NCBI RefSeq assembly: GCF_026210795.1
Contig: NC_089431.1
Span: 4,836,001-4,900,000 of the forward strand
DNA length: 64,000 nucleotides
Source: Rhizophagus irregularis
Lineage: Eukaryota; Glomeromycota; Glomeromycetes; Glomerales; Glomeraceae
Direction: 5' to 3'
This document shows, one piece after another, positions 37,613-49,256 of this stretch. A program made the position numbers and the translations under genes. Under the pieces are notes generated by a model. That model saw only the letters and a list, made by a program, of their open reading frames with translations, made no database searches and was not told the origin of the DNA. How positions within the stretch are numbered: position 1 is the stretch's first letter; every line of letters begins with the position of its first letter.

Positions 37613-38005
37613 ATGGATTTAGATAATTTTATTTCAAACAAATATTATATCTACAAACACCTTACTTATCATATGCCTCCACCGCTTAGACGGTCATATA
37701 TCCGCCGACACCAGTGCAAAATTATTAGACACCTTTATACAAACAACTACGGACCTTTAACAAAATGCATCATTCTATACCTGACAGTATTTACATATAG
37801 TATTATTATGATAAAAGAAAAATACGGAAGACTAAATTCCCTTTTACTAACCTTTTGTTCGCTTGTCTGGTTCATTGTTTATTTCTTTTTCCTTTTTCTT
37901 ACCCCGGTGAGTCCGGCGGTACTTGTCAAGCAACCCCATCCATTTTTCCTTTATTTTTTCACCAAGGTGACATCGTCCTGTAGTGATTTGGTTATCAGTT
38001 ATTAG
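37613..38005 (+). CDS. Hypothetical small membrane protein
   Basis: A 130-aa frame runs from ATG at 37613, in an A-rich context, to a stop at 38005. A basic N-terminal half (PPPLRRSYIRRHQCKIIRHL) is followed by two hydrophobic stretches, about residues 52-68 (CIILYLTVFTYSIIMI) and 75-97 (LNSLLLTFCSLVWFIVYFFF). Base composition is more balanced than in the surroundings, which favours coding. I recognise no family. A donor-like GGTGAGTCC near 37907 means the 3' part could be intronic. It could also be a chance ORF. Confidence 0.35.
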   Translation: MDLDNFISNKYYIYKHLTYHMPPPLRRSYIRRHQCKIIRHLYTNNYGPLTKCIILYLTVFTYSIIMIKEKYGRLNSLLLTFCSLVWFIVYFFFLFLTPVSPAVLVKQPHPFFLYFFTKVTSSCSDLVISY

Positions 38006-38469
38006 AGTTACTTTCAATTCTAGTATATAATTTCTTTGTAATTTTTACTGTAATTTTGTTCACTTTGAGAAATAAAAATAAAATAAAAGTAAAAATTATA
38101 TGACCAATGTGGCAACTGAACTTGTTTATTGAAATCTGTTGAATAACTATTTGTCCAAGGATGTCGTTATTCCTAAATGTTGGGATACATCAAAACCCTA
38201 GGGTAATGGTCATTAATAGTTACTATTAATATATGTGTGCAAGCTCGACAATCTTTGATTCTATCACGTATACAAGTAAATTTTAAGGATGGAATCTTTG
38301 AGAGGAGAGTGTTTATAGTAAAACATAGGTTTTTGCGGGTTACAGAGTGAAAATATTTATTTTTATTTGGAAATAAATGTTCGTAAAAAATTAATGTCCA
38401 TGATGAAATAAAAAGTAGTATACAATTAATCTAAGAATCTAGACATATTCACATTTAAATTATCCTTTT

Positions 38470-38930
38470 CACGATTTGACAAGTCAACTCCACTAAAAAT
38501 GTCTAATATGATCGTTTATCGTTTCATAATTGAAAGGGGAGGAGTGACTTAATTCCTCGGAATACATCATATACTCCATTATTACCTCTTTCCTTCTTTA
38601 AATAACGGCATCCTTGTGCAAAATATTATTGGCATGCTAAAATAAGAATGCGTTAATTACGCATTATAGTAAATAAAAAAAAACATTTTACTTATGAGAT
38701 TCCCTTTTCATGTAACTATAAAATCACACTTGCAAATTCTTTAGCGAATTTTAATTGTTTTTCGCGAATAAAAGTTAATAGTATCGTCCTTTAGATATTT
38801 GCCTAATGTTCCACTGTCCACATATTCAAGAACAAACGAATACTTTTCAAAATTAAACATATCAAAATACTTATAAATTTATTTCAAAATTGTTATTTTA
38901 CCTTCTGAGAATATATTTGTATGAAATAAA
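38470..38930 (-). pseudogene. TKL kinase pseudogene (second, more decayed)
   Basis: Minus-strand pieces: YSFVLEYVDSGTLGKYLKDD, then with frameshifts KFAKEFASVIL and LHEKGIS, intron, HANNILHKD, GNNGVYDVF, and SPFNYETINDHI. The order matches the hinge, helix E, catalytic loop and helix G of the pseudogene at 31.8-32.5 kb, so the two are paralogues. Several stops and a large internal deletion are present. Confidence 0.75.
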
Positions 38931-40028
38931 CTTAGAAAGAAAATGTTATGGGCGGGTTTGGTTCATCGCAATTATTAATTATAGATGGTTTTAGCCCATC
39001 AGGTATTTGGAAATTGCCCGATAGCCCTTCATGTGACCAGTAATGTGTATTTGCATCAGCATCATTCAACAATTTTTTCTTCCTTTTATCATATTTATAA
39101 TAAAAAAAACTACTCATCTCAAGAAAATATTCTACAAATTTTAGGCTATTGATATGTTAGTTAATCTATCTTTGCGATGCAAAGCATTTTCGATATGTGA
39201 GGAATATATTAAAGCAACATGGAATTGTGAAATTATTTTGCACTGTAACAGCCATTAAAATACGAATTTTATTATACTGTAATTGAATATAAGATTCACT
39301 TTAAGATAAATATCTTCGAATAATGCTAATAAATTGCTAATTATTATATTTGGTTTTAAAGTTCAGTAAAATGAGCAAAATATAACTAACTTATTGGTTA
39401 TCTGGCTCTTTTAGGCTGGTTCGGAGTCTGGTTAATTTTATAATATTCCATTCATGTAAATTCAGAATCTACTGAATTTAGGTCCGTTCCAAAATAGAAG
39501 TTCTAGAATCTAGATTTGAGCAAATCTTCATTTAATCACATGCTTCCAAACGACAGACGTTAGGTGCAGGAAAAATTATGTTGATTACATAATTACATTA
39601 AAGTATTTTTAAACTACATAAATCTTTTTTTTTTATGAGGTTTAACTTAAATAAACCTATAAGAATATAATATAATTCTTCAAAATTTACAAAATTTCCC
39701 AAAGAAATAACTTATAAATATTTTAAGAATTGAGGGTTACACCAAATGATGCAAACATAGAGATGATGATTTTCTGCGGTGATTAAGGATGGTGATAAAA
39801 ATTAATTCTGTAAATTCTCGTGATTTGGCCAGAATTATATAAGGCCAGCCAGCATTCTTATTCTCAAATTCCGGCCAAATTTAATGTTAAGCCGATGATT
39901 ACATTATCTCTGTAACACGGAGAAAATCATCCCAAAATAAGTGATTGTTTATATTTACACAACATATATATATAAAATTTGCAGTCTATATTATTCAATT
40001 TTTTTTTTCTTTGAAAATAAAAAAAGAA
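38931..40028. other. Intergenic upstream of BTB-BACK-TLDc copy
   Basis: It includes a short minus-strand open frame (38932-39117) with no recognised domain. At about 39820-39900 there is a ggccagaattat / ccggccaaattt / gccgat motif cluster, also found near 23.6, 31.1 and 55.8 kb. A T-rich tract precedes the start at 40029. Confidence 0.45.
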
Positions 40029-41522
40029 ATGTCTTCAAAATTTTTGGCAGAATAATCCAATGACTATGAGAAACTTTTTGAAACTGAAATAGGTTATGAT
40101 GTCATTATTTATGCAGGAGAAGAACAAAATGTCAAAGAAATTCATGCTCATTCAAATATTTTATGTGCTAGGTCTCAATATTTTCGTACTGAATTTTCTA
40201 ATGAATGGGCTAAAAAAGAAGATGAAAAATTTATTTTGAGAAAACAAAATATTAGTCCACATTTATTTGATATTATTCTTAGGTAATACATGAATGACCT
40301 TTATGATGTTATTTTTTTTTTCATTTTTTTAAAAAAAATCTAGATAAATTATTAATAAATTTGTTAAATTACATTTAGATTCCTTTATTGTGGAAATATT
40401 GAATTAAAGAATTTACAAGGACCAGATGTATTGAACTTGTTGATAGCGGTGGATGAACTTAATATTCATTCATTGATTACTTATATTCAAGAATATTTGA
40501 TAGAACATCAAACTGAATTTTTACATCAAAATCCAACTGGTATTCTTGAAACTGTTTATCAACATGAAACATTTATGGATTTATGGAATTTTTGTCTTGA
40601 AAAAATTTGTGAAGAACCCAAAATATTATTTAATTCTGATGATTTTATTAATTTAAAAGCTCCTTTATTTGAATTATTATTGAAACGGGATGATTTGAAT
40701 ATGGATGAAATTGAAATTTGGGATAATTTATTGAAATGGTGTTTCACACAACAGAATGTAATGAATGATCCATTAAAATGGAGTAAAGATGATATTATAA
40801 AAATTGAAAGGTCATTACACAGATTTATTCCATTAATTCGATTTTATGATATTGAACCAACAGAATTTTTTTACAAGGTCTATTGTTATAAAGACATCTT
40901 ACCACAAGACTTAATTCATGATCTTTTGGAGTTTCATATTGTTCCTAATAAGAAACATAAAACTAATATACCACCTTCACGAAAGCAAAATTTAAAACTT
41001 GATTCAAACTTAGTTGAACCAAATCTTATTTCACTTTTTGCTTCATGGATTAATAGAAAGGAATCTTCATATTACGATAAAAAAGATATTCCCTATGAAT
41101 TTAAGTTATTATATCGTTCAAGTAGAGATGGAATTGATAATAAATTATTTCATAGAAATTGTGATGATAAAGGAGCTACTATTTGGATAGCAAAAATTAA
41201 AGACTCAACAAAATTAATTGGAGGTTATAATCCACTTGATTGGAATGGAGATTGTTGGAAAAATACTGGTGATAGTTTTTTATTCAGTTTTGCAGATTGG
41301 AAAAATATTTCTAATGCTACAACAAAGTTATCTTACATCAATAGTGGAAAAAATCATGCTATTTATTGTAATAATAATTATGGGCCACAAATGGGTGATT
41401 TAAGTTGTGCTAATTCTAATAATTGGACTTATTATGGTAGTTTAAGCTACTATCCTAATTCAGGTATTCCAAATAATATTACAATAGAGAATTATGAAGT
41501 ATTTCAAGTAATTAAAAAATAA
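40029..41522 (+). pseudogene. BTB-BACK-TLDc copy with one early nonsense codon
   Basis: Exon 1 is 40029-40282 and exon 2 40379-41522, the same exon lengths as the 29-kb gene. The only lesion I see is codon 9: TAA at 40053-40055, where the paralogue has a Leu codon (GAG-TTA), so a single T-to-A change. BTB (IGYDVIIYAGEEQNVKEIHA), BACK (EIWDNLLKWCFTQQNV) and TLDc (LLYRSSRDGIDNKLFHRNCD, IGGYNPLDWNGD) are otherwise open to the VIKK end. It is either a very young pseudogene, an allele, or a sequence error. No downstream in-frame ATG before the BTB core would rescue it. Confidence 0.85.
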
Positions 41523-43209
41523 CGAAAATGAAGAGAGAAATTTTAATAATGGGTAAATTATGTTAACAGTCGATGTATAAATTAATGTCAGTATTTTATT
41601 TTATTTATTAACATAAATAAACTATTTTAGTTTATCAATCTCTTGCTAATTCATATAATATTTTTATTTTTGACTTGACGGAGGAGATTTTATTATAAAC
41701 ATTGTATATTAATACTTTACTGAGTTACCTGATTTCTAAATTCATTTACAAGATTAATGGTCTCAATTATTAATGTATTGTATTTAGCAGGTTGTTTAAA
41801 TTAATAATTGCATACTATTAAACAAAAGATGTAAAATTCTTTTATAACATATACATTTTCTTTGAAGTAACAATTTATATAGGATACAAATCCAATTTTT
41901 TATTATGATTGAAATATTTGTTTAATTGGCCTTATTTTATTATAACGAATGAATTTCTAAAAAATATTTAACAATTAGAAAAGATTGAAGTAGATCGATT
42001 TCATTCTTAACATGCTAATTTAAATTTGTTGTACGAGTCTTGCTTTATTTGATAATCATTATTTTAAACTCAAATAAAACTCTGATTAAATGTTTGTTTC
42101 AAACCATGAAAATGTAAAATAAAATCTTATTTTTTTATTATTAAATTTTTTTTTTCCGTAAATCGGAATGAATTCTAGTAATTAATAATCAATTAAATGA
42201 CTGTAATAAATCTGTTTTTGTGTTATGGGTTAAATTGTAAATTAAACTCATTCAAACTTCTAATCACTTTTAATCTTACTAATTGGGAAATCGAAAACTT
42301 TAATGAGAATATGATAAAAATTAATTGATGCAAGTAATCCAGTATAAATCTTGGACCGTTTCAGCAGATATAAATTTTTTGCGAGTTATTTTGTATTTCA
42401 TTCCGTCTAACGTCAAAAATCAAAATATTTTTATATCCGCCGTAACCTGTTATATTATCTGTATTTCTAGTTATTTACCTTGATTATTCGTAACGAACAA
42501 TACCGAAGTGCCAAGTGAGGAAGAATCCCGTTGATAATCATATAATTTTACGATAATTACGCCAGTCATACTACTTTTATTTACCGTTACAGCCGGTAAC
42601 AATATCACCACAATTTTCTGAAAAAAAATCACATTAATATAAAAATAGGTTTTTGTAGAGAAACACTTTTTTCTCGTCTATCTTAAAATATTAACAGCAG
42701 CCATGTTTGCTTAAGAACATCATAATTAATAATAGGGTTTATTTGTTTTAAAATACTTTATTTTAATCATAAAATATAACTAAGAAAATTTGTGACGCTT
42801 AGAATAATAAATTGAATTGTGTAGCGCCTGATTTATTTATAGTCAAAAACTGTTGGGTCAATGGGTCATGTGCTGATCGGAATTTTTAATTTCATCATGT
42901 TGATGCAACAGGTTACAACAGGTTACAACCAATATTTAACTAAGTAAATAGACGTTTCATTGAGATTCTTGAGATTCTTTTATATATAATTATTAAATAT
43001 TAATTTTCAAATAATATTAATTGCGAAAAGAAATTATCACATGAAAATTCGTGAAAATGAAACTATTTTCGGTATTAATTACGCAATTTGTGTATAGCAC
43101 AAATTTTGTAGATCATAAATAATTATACGCCATTCTTATAAATAAAACCTAAATACGTTTGATTTGTCCTAAAAAAAAATTCCTTTTTTTTTAAAAAAAA
43201 AAAATTATA
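41523..43209. other. Intergenic, no gene recognised
   Basis: A+T-rich. A tandem caggttacaa pair lies at about 42909-42928. No coding frame with similarity. Confidence 0.45.
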
Positions 43210-44697
43210 ATGGTTGACAATAAGCTTTTACCAAAATTATCACAAAATTTACTTGAAATTTTAGATGACAACGAATATTATGATATTACAATTGAAGTTG
43301 GTAATGACCCTTATGTAAAAATATTCCGTGCTCATATGGTTATTTAAGTAATCGTTCCCCTTACTTGAGAAGAATTTTGTCAACTAATGAAAAGAGAAAT
43401 GATGGAAATTTGGCATATATTAAATTACCAAATATTTTACCTGAAATTTTCAATGTAGTCTTAAAGTAAGAAATCAGTAATTGTTAATAAAAGTGCGTGC
43501 TCTGTATATATATTTTGTTAATTTATAAACGCTTAATTCAAGGTATATTTATGGTGGAAGGTTACCTTTAGAAGAATTTGATATTTCAGATGTCATTAAA
43601 ATATTGGTCGCAGCTAATTAGCTTAGTCTTCAAGAATTGTTCCCTTATATAGAAACCTTTTTGTTAGAAAATAAAACAGTTTGGATGGAACAAAACTTCG
43701 CTTTGATATACCGGACGAGCTTTGAAAATAATTCTTTTTTACAACTTCAAAAATACTGTAATTATTTAATATCAGAAGAACCAAGTAAGATTTTCAATTT
43801 TCCCATCTTTTCTTCAATTCCAGAAAAACTTTTGGTCTCACTTATTCAAAATGAAAATGTTCAATTGAATGAAGTACAAATTGGGAATATGTAATTAAAT
43901 GGGGACTTGCACAAAATCCGGAACTTCTCACTGACACTGAAAGCTATTCAAAAGATGATTTTAACACTTTAAAGAATACTCTACAACAATGTATTCCTTT
44001 AATTAGATTTCATAATTTAACTTCCAAGGAATTTTCAGACAAAGTTATGCCTTACAAAAAAATTTTGCCAAAAGATTTATACAAAGAATTATTAAAAGAT
44101 TTCTTGAATAATAATAGTAGTCCAATTAAGAATTCATTGCGTTCCAAAAATAAGGATGATAAAGAAATTCATATGAATATTAATTCTAAAATAATTTCAT
44201 TACCATATATTGAAATAGTAACAAAATGGATTAATAGACTAAAAATTACGGATAGGTTAACAAATTCATACAAGTATAAATTATTATTTTATGGGTCTTG
44301 TAATGACGGGTTTATAATTAATAAATTACATGATATTTGTAATAATCAATCTCATACTATAACATTTATTAAGATAAAAGATAGTGACGAAATTTTTGGA
44401 GGATATAACCCAATTAAATGGAAATTTGATAACAGTTTTGGAATTACTAAAGATAGTTTTATATTTTCTTTTAAAAATAATAATTTTATTTTAAGTCGTG
44501 TAATGGATGAAAGGTGTGCTATAAATAATAGTCCTTATTACGGGTTGTCATTTGGTAATGGAGATTTATGTTTATACCAAACCCTGCGCGAATTAAGGAT
44601 TCATTGCAAAAAAACTAATTGTGAAAAACAGATTAGAGAAAACAATAGTAAATATATTGTAAAAGAATTTGAAGTATTCCAAATTATGCAAGATTGA
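43210..44697 (+). pseudogene. BTB-BACK-TLDc pseudogene (three lesions)
   Basis: Exon 1 is 43210-43465 (MVDNKLLPKLSQNLLEILDD) and exon 2 43543-44697. Lesions are a 1-nt deletion right after the AHMVI codons (about 43346), an in-frame TAG at about 43618-43620 in the ANxLSLQEL segment, and a 1-nt deletion in VQIW (about 43881). After that the frame is open through TLDc (LLFYGSCNDGFIINKLHDIC, EIFGGYNPIKW, DSFIFSFKN) to EFEVFQIMQD. It belongs to the same subfamily as the 0-7 kb genes. Confidence 0.88.
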
Positions 44698-44937
44698 CGC
44701 TTAATTGTTATAAGTTTTTACTATTATTAAATAAATTATTTTATTTTATATTCGTTTTTTTTTTGAATCACATGACTCATTATAAATATGTACGATTAGC
44801 ATGTTAATTGACAAATTTTGTATCACCGAGTTTACCATAACGTTACTTTAAGATCTGCACAAACTAGAAGGTCGGCGTTTACGTGACTAAGAATAAATTT
44901 TCTTTTTTAAAGAAAAAAAAATCATGTTAGGATTATT

Positions 44938-46129
44938 ACGGCTAAAAACAAATTTTTAACAAAATTATCGCAAAATTTACTCGAAATTTTGGATGACAAT
45001 GAGTATTATGACATTACAATTGAAGTTGGTAATGACCCTTACATAAAAGTATTCCGTGCTCATATGGTTATCTTAAATTGTCGTTCTTCTTATTTTAGAA
45101 GAATTTTATCAACAAATAAGAAGAAAAATGATGAAACATTAATAAATATTAAATTATCTAATATTAAACCAGAAATTTTTCAATTAATTCTTAGGTAAGT
45201 AGTAATTAATAAATATTGAATTATAAATATTATGAATAAATCATCATTTTATGAATTTATTTTTAATTTCACAAAATGTTTTTTGTTATAGGTATATTTA
45301 TGGAGGAAGTCTTTCATTAGAGGAATTTGATACTTCAGATATCATTAAAATTTTGATCACTGCAAGTGAATTAAGTCTTCAAGAATTAATTCCTCATTTA
45401 CAATCCTTTTTAATTAAAAACAAAGAAAATTGGATGGAACAAAATTTTAATTTAATATATCAAATTAGTTTTGAAAATGATTATTCTTTCTTAGACCTTC
45501 AAAAATTTTGCACAGAATTATTTTCTAAGCAACCAGGAAAAATTTTTAATTCACCTGATTTTACTTCAATTTCAGAAAAAATTTTGACCTCTCTTATTCA
45601 AAATGATCTTCAAATAAGTGAAGTTCAAATTTGGGAACACGTTCTTAAATGGGCTATTGCTCAGAATCCTGGACTTTCGTTAGATCCTTCAAGTTATTCA
45701 AAGGATGATTTCAATGTTTTAAAGAATACTTTACAACGACGTATTCTCCTTATTAAATTTATTAAATTTACTTCAAAAGAATTTTTGATCAAAGTATGTC
45801 CATATAAAAAGGTTATTCTAAGAAATTGTATAAAAGTTTAATTGAATGCTTTTTTGATAATGATTATAACCCAAGCGACAAGTTGGGACCAAAGATAATC
45901 AAGGAAACTATTATTCGTGAAAGCATTGATTCAAAAATCATTACAGTTCAATATGTTGAATTAATTTCAAAATGGATCGGTAAGTTAGAGATTATGGACG
46001 AGATAAAGGATTTATATGAATTCAAATTAATCTTTCGTGGATCTCGGGATGGATTTACTCCTGAAAATTTCATGAAATTTGTGATAATCAATATCATACC
46101 GTAACAATTATTAAAATAAAAGATAGTAA
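44938..46129 (+). pseudogene. BTB-BACK-TLDc pseudogene, lost start, truncated by a transposon
   Basis: Exon 1 is 44938-45194, starting ACG-GCT-AAA where paralogues have ATG. Exon 2 begins at 45292. BTB and BACK are open (YYDITIEVGNDPYIKVFRAH; VQIWEHVLKWAIAQNPGL). Single-base deletions occur near 45827 and near 46063, and the TLDc stops after IIKIKDS at about 46129, where an element with CCCTATAA ends begins. The rest of TLDc does not resume on the far side. Confidence 0.85.
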
Positions 46130-47521
46130 TCCCTATAAGAAATATGTTAAGAAATATGTATACGGAAAGGATACGTTTTGTATACATTTTATGTACGTTT
46201 TTATAGATTCCGTATACAAATTCCGTATATTTAATAAGCAATTCATTTTTGAACATTTTTTAAAAAAACTAATGTATACGGAAAAAATTAATCATGCGGA
46301 ATGTATACGGAATTTTTAAACTTAAGATAATTTTACCCATCATAACACGAGATCACATGATTGTTTATTGTTTTGTTATGATACGTTTTTTGTTTTTTAT
46401 ATAAACCCTTACTTTGATGAGTTTGATCTTCCGATCTTCCTTTCTGTCTTTCCTTTCTTTTCTCTTTCTCTTGTCTTATTTTTGTTATTTTTTCTAAATT
46501 TTTCTTCTCACTTTAAAAAAAATTTTTTTTCGTTCTCCTTTGAAAAAAAAATTTTTTTCGTCACTCCCTTAAAAAAAAATTTTTTCTTTTATTGCCACTC
46601 TTCTTTTTTTTTTTAAAAAAAATTTCTTCTTTCTATTTCTATTTCCTCTTTATAAAAAAATTTTTATTTTTCTAACTTTGACGTCCTCTCTTTAAAAAAA
46701 AATTTTTTTTTAACTTTCCTAACTTCGTTATCCCTCTTTTTTAAAAAATATTTTTTTTGGTTTATCCTTTCTTCTTTATTTATATTTAATTTCATAGGCC
46801 AGCAGATTTTTTTTGTGAGAATATTCAGTTTCTTTTTTTTTTTGTAGATCAGTTTGGGAGTCCTTTTCTTTTTGTAGGTTGTTTCAGTTTTGTTGCTTTA
46901 GAGTCTTCTTTTTTTGTAGGTCAGTTTTGGATTTATTTTGTTGTTTTGGTTTCTTTTTCATCAGATGCTTCATAATTCTTTTCATTTATGTAGGTCAGAC
47001 ATTCTGGAGTTCTCTTTCTTTTTTTGTAGGAATGCTGACCTTTAGTGACTTGGACGATTGCAGATACTATATGAAGGGGGGGTTTTGTTTCCAATTAAGT
47101 TAGACGTTCTTATGTTTTTTTTTTTGTTCTTTTAGGTTGTTTGATCCAAATGAACCTGAACCTATAGATAATTTAGGTTGCAATAGGTGGTTTTAATAAA
47201 GAGGGAATTTTCATAATGTATTTGTACTTTATTAAATTAAATAAAAAATAAAAAATAAACAAAGTGAAATTAGATTTATGTAAATACAATTATAGTAAAC
47301 TGTAATACAAATAGTAAATTCAGTGACCAAATCGTACAAATTTCGTGATAAAATCAGTGATGTAAATTCCATATAAATCCCGTGCAAATTCCGTATCCAA
47401 ACCATATTTTTGGTGATACGGAATTGTGCATTTTTCCGTATCCTATTATGATACGTTATTTCTAAGGAAAAAAAATCGTATAAAAACTTTATAAAAAACG
47501 TATCCAATTTTTTTATAGGGA
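46130..47521. mobile_element. 1.39-kb TIR element with subterminal GTATACGGAA repeats
   Basis: The ends are tccctataa(g)aaat (46130) and the inverted tttttataggga (to 47521). Both subterminal regions are full of tatacggaa/ttccgtatac words: left 46165-46320, right 47370-47510, including gatacggaattg and tttccgtatcc. The centre is T/C-rich (46380-46800) followed by a ttttgtaggtcag-type repeat (46840-47040). No transposase ORF, so it is non-autonomous. The flanks (gtaat; gttaat) give no clean target-site duplication. Confidence 0.75.
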
Positions 47522-48300
47522 GTTAATATATAATCATAATGTTCACGCGTTATATTCAGGATTTTACTAGACTTAGTGATATGATTTTGCGATAAAGTAT
47601 AAAAGAAATAAAAATTTTATAAAAAATAAAATGAGATTATAATATTACTATCACTGTTAAGTCCGTCCTTCGCTTTTATATCGATTTATTCGGATATAGA
47701 GGATTGGAATATTTGACTTTCTGTGCACGAGTTATTTTTTAATTGTTTATATTTTATAGTTCAATGCAAATAAATAAAATGTACATTTAAGTTTGGTATA
47801 ACGTAAATATTTTAAATCCGCATGCTTCACTGTAATCACAATCATACGTACGGTGTACCATGCTAAAATAAAAAAACTATTTTAAAATGTAAATCTCAAA
47901 CATAGTAACATGAGCAGGTCATTTGACTTTGAAATAACCTCTTAAATCCTAGTCGGTAAGATCATTTTTCATTTAAGTCATTTTACAATCCCAATTTAAT
48001 AAGCGTATTGTGTTGCCAGAAATAGGATAAAATAATCTAGGTAAAACCAATGTTATTTTTATATGATTACGTGAAATAATTTCATTTCGATTTCAGATAT
48101 AATTGATTAGTCAATTTTGTTCAAACGGTCTGCTGGTAGGATCTCAATTTTAGAAAGTAAAAAAAAAAAACATTTAAAAACCAGCTGAACTTTGCGTCTC
48201 GTATTTCATTAAGCGAAATTATATGAAGAGTCATTCTACGATTCCAGCAATTTATTAGTAATATGATGAAAACGAATTTATTCAATTTTATACATACAAA
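47522..48300. other. Intergenic, no gene recognised
   Basis: A+T-rich sequence between two mobile elements. No continuation of the interrupted TLDc domain and no other feature found. Confidence 0.4.
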
Positions 48301-49256
48301 TCTATCTTATTAAAAAAATTCCTGTGAAACCGTTATTCGATATTTATACAGGTTAATCTAAATTTCTGAGTTATGCAACGTATCATTCCCCTGCGCCAGA
48401 TTTGCGCCTGATCTATACTTAAGTGTGTTTTTGATCGGCAAATTTGTGATTGCTAATACCAATTTTTATTTTCCCGAGTAACTGGCATTTTACCAATACA
48501 AATAACTATTAGAATAGATAGATTATTAGCTTTTTTTAATAATGATGATACTGTAAATTTCTATAATGGATAATGAATTTTTCTCCCCATAATAATAGAT
48601 CAATTTAATAGACTTTAGTATATAAAAGAGAATTATTTGGCCTTTTCCCTAATAAAATTTTTTTATATTGATTTTTTCTCCCGATAATAATAATTCAGTG
48701 TAATAAAGATAAAGATTTTTTAGCGTTTTTTCTCCTAATATCAATAAAACTATTTATAATAAATTTGAAAATATTCTACAGTACTGTAACATCTACTTTA
48801 TACAATAAATAAAATTTATATTAATTTCTTATCAATATAATACATTATTAATATATTTCTTCAGACCAAAAACATTGTATATAATGAAATCTTTCAAAAT
48901 ATTTAAACATGCTATAATAATACTACATTTTTCAAATATACAAAAAAAAGTTTATCTCACACATAAAAAAATCTTTTTGTAATCATATACAAAAAAAAAA
49001 TTCTAGCAAATGAAAAGAGACGTTTTCTAAGCTCTAAGAACTCCATCTTAGCCTTTTTTTTATCACCTTTTTTAAATTTATTAAATTTATTTTTTATTTT
49101 ATTATCATTTATTTACACTCCTTTAGATTTCTAATTATGAACAATCATAAAACTTGAAGTTTTTAAACATATATCATAATTTTTTTTCATTATTCATTAC
49201 TACATTAATATAAAACAACTTACTAATCCCGGTGCGAAGCAACGGGCTATCGCTAG
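48301..49256 (+). mobile_element. Helitron-like non-autonomous element (3' end clear, 5' end tentative)
   Basis: The 3' end has a GC-rich hairpin at 49228-49246 (CCCGGTGCGAAGCAACGGG), then ctatcg and CTAG, with T as the next base. This is the Helitron arrangement of hairpin, CTRR end and insertion between A and T. A candidate 5' end is TCTATCTTATTAAAAAAATT at 48301, preceded by A. The interior is A+T-rich with no Rep/helicase coding. Only the 3' end is convincing. Confidence 0.6.

Noticed and set aside
38932-39117. Minus-strand 61-codon frame next to the kinase pseudogene
   Set aside because: No kinase motif and no recognised domain; probably chance.
46368-47103. Two Phe-rich frames
   Set aside because: They lie in the T-rich centre of the TIR element and do not resemble a transposase.
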